64,000 nucleotides of DNA from Berghia stephanieae. Taxonomy: Eukaryota; Mollusca; Gastropoda; Nudibranchia; Aeolidiidae. How positions within the stretch are numbered: the stretch's first letter is position 1; each line of letters begins with the position of its first letter. The position numbers were made by a program, and so were the translations under genes. Below are positions 12,270-22,162 of the stretch, one piece after another. The stretch is taken from contig CM067452.1 in NCBI GenBank assembly GCA_034508935.3, positions 3,902,558 to 3,966,557 on the forward strand, in the 5' to 3' direction. Under the pieces are notes generated by a model. That model worked only from the letters and a program-made list of their open reading frames with translations, was not told the origin of the DNA and ran no database searches.

Positions 12270-13045
12270 AAGTCGAGGAGGTATGACAAAGGGCAAGGCT
12301 ATGAAACTCTTTTTGAAGATTTAACACAATTCAATTCTTTGGTTTGTGATGAAAACAAGTTGGATGTATCTATGTTTTTAATTCATGAGAAAGAAATGAG
12401 ATTATTGAAAGCTTAAAACAAAATGATGCTAAGTGGCATAAGTATTGTCGTGTAAAATTTAATGCCAACAAAACTAGGCGATTAGAATTAAAGAAATCTA
12501 AAAGAATTGCCCTACAAGAATTCCAAACTTCGTCATTTGACTTGGAGGAGTCACCGAATGAATATATTTCGCAACCCACGAGAATAATGAGACAACGTTC
12601 AAAATTAGAGATTGGCTATAATAAACAAAAGTGCTTTTTTTTGTAAAAACATAGCATCCGGAGTACTCAATTCTGTAATGACAACAGATATGGAAGAAAA
12701 TATTCGTGAAATAGCGTTATCTATAAAAGATTCTGATATGTTGTCATTTATTGCCGGAGGAGATTTAGTCGCTCAGGAGGCATACTACCGCCCTATACCA
12801 TAAAATTTGTCATGCACTATACTTTAAAAAAAACAAGCTTTAAAAGATGTCACTGCTGATGATAATGATGATGTCACAGTTCTTGAAAGAAGTCGAGCTT
12901 TTGCTAACATTACATCTTTTATAGAAAAGAACCCTGCAACAAATGCGACGATCGACATGAACCACTGTGTAGCTTATTTCCAGAATTGTCAAATGTTCAT
13001 GTAAGAGAGAATGTATTGGCACCTGATGCAAGTGTTTAAGGTCCC
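12270..13045 (+). pseudogene. Decayed gene of the 'AKWHKxCR...CxxC...GDxVAQE' family
   Basis: Plus-strand frames give, in order, YDKGQGYETLFEDLTQFNS, MFLIHEKEMRLL, AKWHKYCRVKFN, LELKKSKRIALQEFQTSSF, CFFCKNIASGVLN, REIALSIKDSDMLSFIAGGD, LVAQEAYY and DDNDDVTVLERSRAF. From memory, this string of motifs (AKWH-CR, CxxC, LxAGDxVAQEAxYH) recurs in multicopy uncharacterised proteins of cnidarians and molluscs that look transposon-associated. I cannot name the family. At least three frame changes and internal stops make it a pseudogene. It lies between the inverted repeats described for the 11.5-13.9 kb unit. Confidence 0.6.
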
Positions 13046-13079
13046 GTTTTGCCTTGCACGGACTTGTGTAGATGAAGGG

Positions 13080-13269
13080 TGTGTGTGTATGGGGTGGGGG
13101 TGGGGGGAGGTGGGGGGGGGGGTGTTAGGCCAGTACAGTAATAAGTAAAATTCTCTCTGTCTCTCTCTCTTCCTCTCTCTCTCCGTCTCTCCCGCTCACT
13201 CTCTCTCCCCCTCTCCCTCCTCTCCCTATTTTATCTACTAGTTAGGTTAGTACAGTAATGAGAAAAATT

Positions 13270-13329
<60 letters not shown>

Positions 13330-13380
13330 GCTCACTCCCTCCCCCCCTCTCCCGCTCACTCCCCCCCCCCTCTCCCGCTT
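13080..13380 (+). repeat. G-rich and (CT)n low-complexity tract
   Basis: A G-rich stretch at about 13086-13126 is followed by long CT repeats with imperfect duplications (CTCCCGCTCACTC, TTTTATCTACTAGTTA). Confidence 0.9.
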
Positions 13381-13884
13381 TTATCTACTAGTTACAACAC
13401 GAAATAATCATCAGTTAGCTACCGTAAATGGTTACCGGTGTATTTAAAGTTTTAGAACGCACATTGTATTGTCGTGGTTATTTCCTCGGATAAGTAATGC
13501 TATATAGGAAAAAATAAAAGTGCTAAAAACGCACTGTTCTGAGAAATTGCCAGAGTGGTTCTATATCAGGTGTTATTTATACGGGTCATAGGACCCTATA
13601 TGCCAATTTTCAGGATTTCAACCCCAATGTGCATGGTTTTAGCCTAATTTTCCCTAATACAATGAATATGAAGAAAATATATATTTTACGCAGTTATTTC
13701 TATTGTTTAATATAGCTGTAATAGGTAAAATCTAAGGCCTTAAACCGATACGTTATGATTGATTGCCAGAGTGGTTCTATATCAGATGTTTTTTCTATGG
13801 GTCTTAGCAAACTGTATGCCAATTTTCATCCTTTCAACCCGAATTTGCACGGTTTTAGCCTAATTCCCCCTACTATTTTAGATA

Positions 13885-14770
13885 TTCACCTACATGCAAC
13901 CCCCTTCTGTCTCAACACTTCTGTCCACTACAAAGACACAGGCAGCCACAGTTACCTGCGTCATTCATCTTCTCACCCCATACCATGAAAAAACTCTATC
14001 CCCTTTTTCACTTCTCAACTCATCCGACTCAGACGCCTGTGCACCCATGACCCCATATTTAAAGAAAGAACTCATTGACTTTTTCAGAGCCCGGAACTAC
14101 CCTGAAGATATCCTTTATAAAGCACTCAACATAGTCAACACCATCTCCATATCCCGAGTCCTTAATCCCACAAGAAGAAATGACAAAGACAAATCCACCG
14201 ACCGTCCCAAACTCATCCTTACCTACCATCCCCATAACCAACAACTCGCTCATAGCATCAAAGCACAATTTAATATTTCTTAAGCATGGGCCCAGTTGCT
14301 AAACACGCTTTCCTTCACCCTCCTCTTATTGTCTATCGCCGTGATCGCAATATTAGAGATCAACTTGTACATACCCGCTTAAGACAATCCCCTTAACCTC
14401 CTCTGCCTTTGGTAGGTCTCCTTGCTGTAGGAAGTGCTTAACTTGCTCTTACATTAACAGAGCTGCAAGTTGTCATTTCCCCTTACGTGAATGGACCATT
14501 CAGGGTTCATTTACTTGCACCTCCAGGAATGTTATATATGCCATTAAATGTAGAAAATGTGATATGTTCTACATCAGTTAAACAGGCAGACGCTTGTCTG
14601 ACCGTTTTAGAGAGCACCCGAGAGATACATCTCAGCAGAAACATGTACCTGTTTCTGGCCATTTCACCTCTCCTGGACACCAGCAATCAGACATGTCGTT
14701 TTCGTAATGAGACACTGTATAGTCGAATTCTCACTAAGAGGAAACTTATTGTCGACGAGGCACTTTGACG
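13885..14770 (+). mobile_element. Penelope-like element fragment (RT C-terminus and GIY-YIG region)
   Basis: Translation shows the RT thumb/linker typical of Penelope-like elements (FFRARNYPEDILYKAL, LILTYHPHNQQ), then the endonuclease region with NVIYAIKCRKCDMFYI, TGRRLSDRFREH and HVPVSGHFTSPGHQ. These are hallmarks of the C-terminal GIY-YIG nuclease of this retroelement class. It is an old, broken fragment; the RT core is not seen. Confidence 0.8.
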
Positions 14771-14819
14771 CCAAAGGGTATTAACATTAGTCTTTACACT
14801 TAAACATTCTCTCCCTATC

Positions 14820-14916
14820 TATCTCCCCCATCTTATCTTTCCTTTTCTTAACATACTCTTACTCACTCTATCCTTCTCTCTCCAACCCCCCCTCCCCCCC
14901 CCCTTCTATCTCTCTC

Positions 14917-14961
<45 letters not shown>

Positions 14962-14962
14962 T

Positions 14963-14993
<31 letters not shown>

Positions 14994-15011
14994 TATTATA
15001 TTATATTATTA

Positions 15012-15080
<69 letters not shown>

Positions 15081-15105
15081 GCCCTCTTCTTCTCCCGTTC
15101 TCCTA

Positions 15106-15157
<52 letters not shown>

Positions 15158-15213
15158 CTCCTCTCTCTCTCCTCTCTCTCTCTCTCTTCTTTCTTTCTTT
15201 CTCCCCCCCCCCC

Positions 15214-15259
<46 letters not shown>

Positions 15260-15300
15260 AATATATGTGTGTGTGTGTGTGTGTGTCTTGTGTGTGTGTG
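14820..15300 (+). repeat. Compound microsatellite tract
   Basis: Poly-C, (TA)n, (TTTA)n, (ATT)n, (CT)n, (TA)n and (GT)n blocks lie in succession between the Penelope-like coding fragment and its probable 3' motif. Confidence 0.95.
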
Positions 15301-15313
15301 TTATTTCATGTTT

Positions 15314-15343
15314 CCTTGAAAAAGGCCAAAGGTCGAAACGTCG
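15314..15343 (+). ncRNA. Degenerate hammerhead-ribozyme-like core of a Penelope-like element
   Basis: The motif TTGAAAAAGGCCAAAGG followed by TCGAAACGTC resembles the conserved CUGAxGA / stem II (GGCC-loop-GGUC) / GAAAC core of hammerhead ribozymes known from Penelope-like elements. It follows a Penelope-like fragment by about 550 bp on the same strand. The catalytic core is altered and flanking stems I and III are not evident, so activity is not expected. Confidence 0.45.
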
Positions 15344-15462
15344 TTTGTTTTGTGTTGTTCCCTTATTTATGAGTCACATTTACTCCCTTTATCTCTCTCT
15401 CCATTTTATTGGCTCATTTAGCCACCTCTAGTTTTAGATATGGCAGCAGCCTCTTATGGTTA

Positions 15463-17057
15463 TCACACTACTATGTTATGACGATCGATCCAATCAGCAA
15501 AGTCCGGTCCGCACTCGTGCACCGTCGCGAACCCGCCCGGTAGCATCGTCACAACACACCGTTCGACTAGATGCTCTGCCGTCTCAGGTTCTTGCCCACA
15601 GCGGGTAGATGTTGGACAGGTGGAAAGTCCCCACTGATGAAGCGCACTTGCCGTTAGGCAGCTCCTCGACCGAAGCCGATTCGCAACTACCCAGTGTCTC
15701 CTCTTACTGGTATCAAAGCCTGGCAACTTCTCACCAAGCTCAGGGGAGTGTACGTCCCCGCCCCCACGAGGGATTGAATTCGTCCAAACCGACTTCCATC
15801 TCGTATGCGCAGCTCTGTTCGTATTCAGGGATTCTGCGTACAAGGGTTGCCGGGACTTATTTCGGCTCGAAACGGGGGCGCCGTCCATTATGCGCTTCAG
15901 AGGGGTATCCCCATTCCCTCTCTCTTTGATCTTACACAGCCAGTTTCCCGTAATCGTCTCCCTACGGACATCGGGGGGTTGGATCGCTGCCATTATCGGG
16001 CCCCATTCTCTAGGAGTTGTTGCCAGCGTTCCTGACACTATGTGCATGACTTGCGAAGTTTTACATCCACCTTCTCAACGTTTCTGCTTCTACCCCACAC
16101 AGGAGCGCAATACTCCGCGGTGGAGTAGCATAGTGCCAGGGCGGAAATTCTCAGAAGCGATCCCGCCAGCTTCCTCAGAAGACTATTCTGTTTCTCTATC
16201 TTCCGGGCAATCCCTTCGAGATGCACCCGATAGGTAAGGCTTCGATCCAACGTCACCCCTAAATATTTTGGATGCGGCTCATATGGGAGTGGCTGGTCCC
16301 CGACTAGGACATTCAGTTTGCGGGTGTGCCCAGCACTGCATAAGTGGAATGCAGTGGCCACGGTTTTTGAAGTGTTCATCTTCAGGTACCACTTATCGAA
16401 GTAGGATTTGAGTCTAGTGACGTCCTCGCTGAGTACGCTCTCGAGACGGGTCCACACTTTACTCTGAGTAACGAGTTTCCAGTCGTCCGCGTATCCCAGC
16501 CTCAGGGAGGAAGTGTTTGACATATCGCTAATGTAAACGTTCAACAACATTGGCGCAAGTACCGAATCCTGAGGGACCCCATTCGTCAATTTCCTTACTT
16601 TGCTCGTGGTGTCTCCCAGCGCGACGTGGAATTGTCTTTCCCCTAATATCGAAGAGAACAACTTCAAGGTCTTTTTGCACCTTATGATTTTTGCAAGTTT
16701 GAGCATCAACCCTTCACACCAGACCGTATCGTACGCCGCTGATAGGTCTATAAAGACATCACCTGTTTGCTGTTTTCTCTCAAACCCATGCTCAATATGC
16801 TCTGTAAGGGCAATGACCTGCTCCGTGGTGCACCTCCCTTCCCTGACGCCCGCCTGCTCGGGTGGCAGGGCAGCGTCTAGGACCGGCCCCCATCGGTTCA
16901 ATAGAACACGCTCCAACAATTTGTAAAGACAGCTCAGTAGAGATATGGGTCTGTAACTGTCGGCCTCCTTCGCCGGTTCCCCGGGCTTCAGAATGGCAAC
17001 TATCTTCGCGTGCTTCCACACTTGTGGGAGCTTTCCTTTTGCAAGGACGTCGGCGAA
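15463..17057 (-). mobile_element. I/Jockey-like LINE, 5'-truncated, RT to C-terminal zinc motif
   Basis: The minus strand encodes LPQVWKHAKIVAILKPGE, SYRPISLLSCLYKLLERVLL, GDVFIDLSAAYDTVW, the palm GVPQDSVLAPMLLNVY (normally GVPQGS) and LGYADDWKLV with the catalytic YADD, over about 340 residues. After a frameshift near 16040 it continues as a C-terminal ORF (15463-16047) with HIVSGTL, ANRLRSRSC and the zinc motif CGQEPETAEHLVERC. The RT frame runs into SINE sequence upstream, so the copy is 5'-truncated at about 17057. It is an ordinary non-LTR retrotransposon with a mostly readable RT, and so of moderate age. Base composition is visibly GC-richer than its surroundings. Confidence 0.88.
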
Positions 17058-17462
17058 AAGTACTTTGCGATTAGACTCAAGTGTAACAAGCAATTGCTAT
17101 TGTCCGTTTCACACTATCTTCTTCTAGGTTCCATGCCTGGTCCAGGCTTCGGATACTGCATGAATTATCTCTCTCCATTCCTCCCTGTCTCTTGCTTTTT
17201 CAAACAGCTCTTGGATTGTTAGGTTGGTGAAGCCCTTCAGTTGGTCTATGAGTGTTTTTCTTTGTCTCCCACGGGCGCGTTTACCAGGTATTTTTCCACA
17301 ACTTGCCAGGTATTCATTTTTATCTTTCCTTACTATGTGTTCGAAAAGGATAGTTGTCGATCCGCTATTAAGGGTATAAGTCACACTATAGAAACGAGGA
17401 AAAACTCCGAGACCATGGGCCTCACGGCTCTGAAGGACACACCTATTGAACCGCAGTTCTAG
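17050..17462 (+). mobile_element. SINE (family 3) split by a LINE insertion
   Basis: 17050-17117 (TACTTTGCGATTAGAC, CAAGCAATTGCTATTGTCCG) and 17381-17462 (AGGAAAAACTCCGAGACC, ATGGGC-TC-GGCTCTG) match consecutive parts of the SINE at 36235-36530. The two halves are separated by the LINE insertion at 17118-17380. Confidence 0.75.
17118..17380 (-). mobile_element. 5'-truncated LINE C-terminus with 9-bp target-site duplication
   Basis: The insertion is bounded by the direct repeat TCACACTAT (17109-17117 and 17381-17389). On the minus strand it encodes the C-terminal end of an endonuclease-reverse transcriptase ORF (CGKIPGKRARGRQRKTLIDQ, LFEKARDREEWREIIHAV). The frame is open to a stop at 17124, so the insertion is comparatively recent. 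Confidence 0.85.
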
Positions 17463-17760
17463 AAGGTGAGCTATCCACTAAATGTGCTATAATTATAAGT
17501 TCTAGAAGGTGAGCTATCCACTAAATGTGCTATAATTCTAAGTTCTTTACAAAGACTCCCGAGCCAACAGCAACACTTAAGACGTGCATCTGTGTGGTCT
17601 TGTGATATATCACTCGCCTTCGGACTAGGGGGTTCAAAAAAGGATCATTAATCACATTCTCTCACCGTACTCAGGTGTAAATGAGTGTCTGGCCCTTAAC
17701 AGCATTGACTTTGTCGGAAAAATTGGCATCATGTCTCGTCCTGTACGTTAAATAAATAAA
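17463..17760 (+). mobile_element. Scrambled SINE family 1 pieces
   Basis: A duplicated 44-bp tail segment (GTGAGCTATCCACTAAATGTGC twice, about 17466 and 17509, minus orientation) is followed by a plus-strand head/body (TGTGGTCTTGTGATATATCA, CTCACCGTACTCAGGTG, TCATGTCTCGTCCTGTACGTT) ending in (AAAT)n at 17750-17778. Confidence 0.7.
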
Positions 17761-17778
17761 TAAAAATAAATAAATAAA

Positions 17779-17992
17779 ATACATTTTATTCATCCCATAT
17801 GGGAAATTTGCCTCTAGGATATATTCCAAGGAAAGACAGGAATAGCCCAGGCGTCAGCCGCAGTGCAGCGCCGCAAATTGAGCCAGGGCGAGTTGTCTTG
17901 GTCAAGGCCACAGAGAGCAGCGGCGGGTGATCGGACTCGTACCTTTCGGGTACGAAGCAAAGACCGCATCGCTGAGCCACGCTGCCCCATAA
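17779..17992 (-). mobile_element. tRNA-derived SINE (family 2)
   Basis: Minus strand: the head is GGGGCAGCGTGGCTCAGCGA with a tRNA-like box A and a box-B-like GGTACGAGTCC, and the tail ends at GGGATGAATAAA. A second copy lies at 32372-32575, with about 80-85% identity by eye. Confidence 0.75.
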
Positions 17993-17994
17993 GC

Positions 17995-18062
17995 GTCGCT
18001 ACCCTTGTAAAACGCTTTGAGCACGCTTAATGGATATAGCACTATATAAATGCTCTTGTAAG
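17995..18062 (+). mobile_element. SINE family 1 3' tail fragment
   Basis: Contains CCTTGTAAAACGCTTTGAGC and GCACTATATAAATGCTC, the conserved tail of family 1. Confidence 0.75.
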
Positions 18063-18830
18063 ACGTAAGACTACATAATATAAAGGCTTGTACAGGCTCT
18101 TACAATGGGATATTACCAAGTTAACGATTGTACTCGTCGAGTTGGACGAACGATCATGTGATCAAATTTTCTTTCCCGTTCTCTCGTCACAACAATTCAG
18201 ATCGAAGATGGAGAGCCTGCCTTTCACGTTAGAAGATGGAAACGGTTAGGAATAATTGTGCTTTGATATTTATCATTTTGCTACAAAAATAAAATAGGTT
18301 GTAGTAATTGCGATTTGATCCTTTTTCATTCGCGGGTTTAAATCGTTGACATTTCACTTTGTTTGGTAAAAATCGGACAAAAATTACGACTTTCGTGATA
18401 AAAAATGACTTTGATGACAATTATTTTAACTTTAAAAATTATTATGAATAATTTACAACTCTATTATATTGACCGAGAATACGCTCTTACAGGCACGGGA
18501 CTTATTATACACCTGGTGAGTAAACTGCCTTAATCCCAAGACTCAACTTTTTACGACCCACGATTCAAACCCAAAACTTACTGGTCCTAAGATGAGCATC
18601 ATGTCACTATAAAGCCAATATTAGGCCAAACATTTGTTATTTATCATTTTCATGCGCAATATATAAAATAAGAAATAAGTGCAGTGATGTATACACAACT
18701 ACGGTAATAAACCATCGTCCATATGTATAATCACTAATTCAATCTTAAACAAAAGTATTTTCAAAGCTATAGAAGTAAATAACAAAACCCGTCGCATTTC
18801 TGTTTTACCAGCTTTTACTGTCTTCGGAAA
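18063..18830. other. No recognised gene
   Basis: AT-rich. A weak reverse SINE-like block lies at about 18480-18600 (ACACCTGGTGAGTAAACTG, CACGATTCAAACCC). Nothing coding is seen. Confidence 0.5.
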
Positions 18831-18859
18831 TCACCTCGGTCTTTTCCCTTTCCCCTGTT

Positions 18860-19415
18860 GCTTAAGCAGGACTAGATTTCTTGCATTTTTTTTTTACCTT
18901 ACAGTTGCATAATTTTTAATAAGGAAAATAATTTATAAATTTTGGTCTACGTCTGTTTTAACTTTGAATCATTTTCTATAACATTACTCCATACCCATAC
19001 TCCAGACAATTTTTAAACATCAATTTACTACAACTTTACAATTTACCTATTTAATCTATATGTGTCATTCTATGTAATTTTTCTCAGTCAATTTACAATA
19101 TTATTATACTGTATCTAATTCATAGCTTTTTACTATTCTTTTTCTCTCATGTGTTCACATCAATATACACTTTACTAGATATTTATATCTTTAAAATTAT
19201 ATAATCTGTACGTCTCTTGGAATTTATACTATGTAATTATTCTTACAGCTTACAATATTGTTACACTATATATACCTATTACCAAGTTTTACTTTACCAC
19301 ATTTATTTACGTATATTATTTTTATGTATGTATCATGTCGGCATTTTAAACGTCTGTACAAACACTTCCTTTTTGGATGAATAAAGTATCTACATTATTA
19401 TTATTATTATTATTA

Positions 19416-19473
<58 letters not shown>

Positions 19474-19475
19474 AT
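18860..19475 (+). mobile_element. LINE 3' UTR with (ATT)n tail
   Basis: An AT-rich, non-coding stretch ends GGATGAATAAAGTATCTAC and runs straight into (ATT)n at 19394-19470. The form (GATGAATAAA signal, then triplet repeat) is that of a non-LTR element 3' end. No ORF is attached, so it is a 5'-truncated copy. Confidence 0.55.
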
Positions 19476-20774
19476 CTCAATTCTTGCTTTATTTGAAAGC
19501 AACGATTCTTCTCTTGCTTACTGTCATCAAGCAAGTAGTAATCACAGCATAGCATCAAGTTCAAGTTATGATGATAAGAAAATAATCAATGATAACAACT
19601 GGCAATTTTGACAATCTCATGGCTTTGAATCAAAATTGAAAGGTAGAATTGGATCCACTACACTTGAGGACTCTTTGATCTAGACGACTGGAGTGGCACA
19701 AAAGAATTGATTTGGTGTAGACTTATGATGGGGATGTTTTAATCTCAAGATGTATAATTTTATTCACAGAATTAAACTATCGCGATCAAAATTTAACTAA
19801 TTATAACAGCCATTATTTTTTTTTTTTACAAACAAGGCTTTTGAATTGAAGTTGGAAGTTGGAAGGTACAATTAAATCAATTACTAGTGAGGGTGCAGTG
19901 AGACAGAGGGCAATTATATATTTATATACATATATGTTTGTGTGTGTGTGTGTGTGTGTGTAATAATTGATTATGTAAAGACAGATAAAAACATAAATAG
20001 ATAGATGAAAAGATATCTTGTTGAATGGGTAGATCAAAGATGGTTACATTAATGCACGAATAGCTATGCAATAGAATTGATCTGCCCCCCGAGTCCTAGA
20101 CAGAACAATGATCGATACCCTAGAAGTTGTGAGTAACTGTTAATTACCCAGCTGCGCTTTTCGTAGTCGACGTTTCAAAATTATGATGTACCGACGTGAA
20201 CTAGGAATGTACAGATTAAAGCAGATTCAAAGTAGACATATCTAGTTGTCGAAACAATTATCTTGACAATTATTTGGATGAAAATCGTTCTAAAATACTA
20301 AAGTGGAAAAAAAAACAACACACACGTTAAAATCGATTTACAAACGAAATATTTATTTTGTAAGTTCTGGATTTGTGTATCATATCGATTTGATAATTAG
20401 CTAGACATTTATGCAGTTTATCGCTATGACAATAGCATAATATTGAGGCAGGAGAACCATTTATCTGGCAATAGCGTCCCAAAACTCTTTTGGTATCGTC
20501 GTATCACATTGACTGTCAGAAGAATAACATTGCTTCTCTTTCATACCTAGACAATATAACATCATACAGCTTGTCTTTTGGGGCTTTTTTACAAGCAGCA
20601 CAATAACATTTTGTCTTATTATTACCTTATCAATCTCTTCGGAAACGTGATTAATTATATCACCTCACTTCTAATTTATAACTTTTTTAGTTTTATTTTC
20701 TTTTGTAGACAGCGCTTGCAACAATTTTATTTCATACCAGAATCTGCATATTATTACGCCCACTACTTATGAGG
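19476..20774. other. No recognised gene
   Basis: AT-rich intergenic DNA with a short (GT)n at 19937-19960. No coding or repeat homology recognised. Confidence 0.5.
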
Positions 20775-21770
20775 CAATAGGCTTCAACAGTCGTGACGTC
20801 ACTTCCCTCGTAGTAACTTAGTCATCATCATCATCATTGCCTTTTTCACCCTGGGTCAGGGTATAGGCAACAGACAAACAGTTTCCATCCTTCGCTATCC
20901 TGAACTAGAAAAAAAATCTCATTCCATCTGCTGTCCTTCATAAATTCTGTCATTCCAGAAACTCTTCTTTCGCCCAAGCAAAAAAAAAAAAAAAAAAAGG
21001 ATTTGGTTTGTCTGTCTGCGTTTCTGTAACGGTTTGAGTTTTAAGGACGGAAAGGGGTGTTAACCCTTTTCCAACCCCTAACCTGGAGGACCAGGTGACT
21101 CAAAGATGGGGGAATCACACACCATTAGTCGCCTTTTACGACACACTGGCTTGGCGTTGGGCTATTCTTGACCCTCTCAGTTGAGGGACCCCGGACACCA
21201 CACGGGGAGTAACTTAGTAACTGGTTCTAAGTCATCGGAACAATGGCGGACGCCCTTTTGACATACTTCTCCGACGAGCATAAAAGTGTATCCAGAGGAG
21301 AAAAACATTATAAATCTGATCATGTTTTGACTTTTATACATTCTGATCACATGACATGTGAAAAAGTTCTAGCCAGAATGAAGAATAAAAAGTACCGATT
21401 TTCTTTGTTTAGAACCAAGCTGCTCGTTGCTGGGCGGACATGACATCAGACTATTGAATCCTATTAAGTGAATACGTTTGTTTCAGAGCATTTACCTTCA
21501 CGTCCGCCCAGCAACGAGCAGCTTAATTCTAAACAAAGAAAATCGGTACTTTTTATCCTTCATGCTGGCTTGAACTTTTTTATGTCCTGTGATCAGAATG
21601 TCAAAACATGATCAAATTTATAATGTTTTTCTCCTCTGGATAAACTTTTATGATCGTCGGAGAAGTATTTCATTAGGACGTCCGCCATTGTTCCGATAGT
21701 TTAGAACCAGTTACTAAGTTACTATGCGTCATTACGAGGGAAGTGACGTCACGACTGTTGAAGCCTATTG
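20775..21770. mobile_element. Fold-back element (long inverted repeat), interrupted
   Basis: The two ends CAATAGGCTTCAACAGTCGT and its complement (21751-21770) begin arms of about 280 bp. The left arm is 20775-20822 plus 21219-21445, and the right arm is about 21500-21770. The arms share TGACGTCA, ACAATGGCGGACG, TCTCCGACGA, CCAGAGGAGAAAAACATTAT and GCTGCTCGTTGCTGGGCGGA. The central spacer is about 55 bp and there is no coding capacity. It is a MITE-like or fold-back DNA element, superfamily not assigned, with no clear target duplication. Confidence 0.8.
20823..21207 (-). mobile_element. Retroposon inserted in the fold-back left arm
   Basis: It is flanked by an exact 11-bp target duplication AGTAACTTAGT (20812-20822 and 21208-21218). 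Read on the minus strand it starts CCCCGTGTGGTGTCCGGGGT, contains CGTAAAAGGCGACTAATGG, and ends in (ATG)n. The start looks like a LINE 5' end and the end like a LINE 3' end, with no ORF between. It is therefore a non-autonomous derivative or a SINE. An internal A18 run (T-rich on its sense strand) marks a possible join at about 20981-20998. Confidence 0.7.
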
Positions 21771-22162
21771 TAGTCCAGTCTTAACCTAATTCAACGTTTA
21801 GAGAAATTAATCGGGTGAATTTCATAACTTTTAAATTAGCCATGATCACAGAGATGACTACCTTTATCACAGTAACAAAAATATCAAAGCCCTCCAACAG
21901 TTTTATAGAGATTAAAGAAGTAACTAAAATAGACAACAACCACTAAGACCCAGTGCTCCGTATCTTGTCTGAGACGGATATGGCCCGAATAAAATGAATT
22001 TCATCCTATCAAAAACTCTGAAACCTGGGGCTTTACGGAAGTCCCAGGATTGAGAGTTGTTGTCACTTTAATTGACCGATAACTGAAGGACGACTTTGCT
22101 GGCCAAAGTTTTTAATATGGCCGTGAATTTTTTCATATTACGACAGTAAACGATCGAAGCTA
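21771..22162 (+). other. Upstream region of gene B
   Basis: No repeat recognised. It probably contains the 5' UTR and promoter of gene B, but no TATA box or initiator can be pointed to with confidence. Confidence 0.3.

Larger units (their letters stand above)
11518..13875. mobile_element. 2.4-kb unit between inverted ~115-bp repeats
   Basis: 11518-11636 on the minus strand matches 13755-13875 on the plus strand, and also 13545-13655. Shared words are CAGAGTnGTTCTATATCA, AATTTTCATnCTTTCAACCC, TTTGCAC and the outer edge CCTAATTCCCCCTACTA. The outward-facing ends AGTAGGGGGAATTAGG could be terminal inverted repeats of a DNA transposon. The decayed coding region at 12.27-13.05 kb would be its cargo. 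A target-site duplication is not clear (TTTT is possible). Confidence 0.45.
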
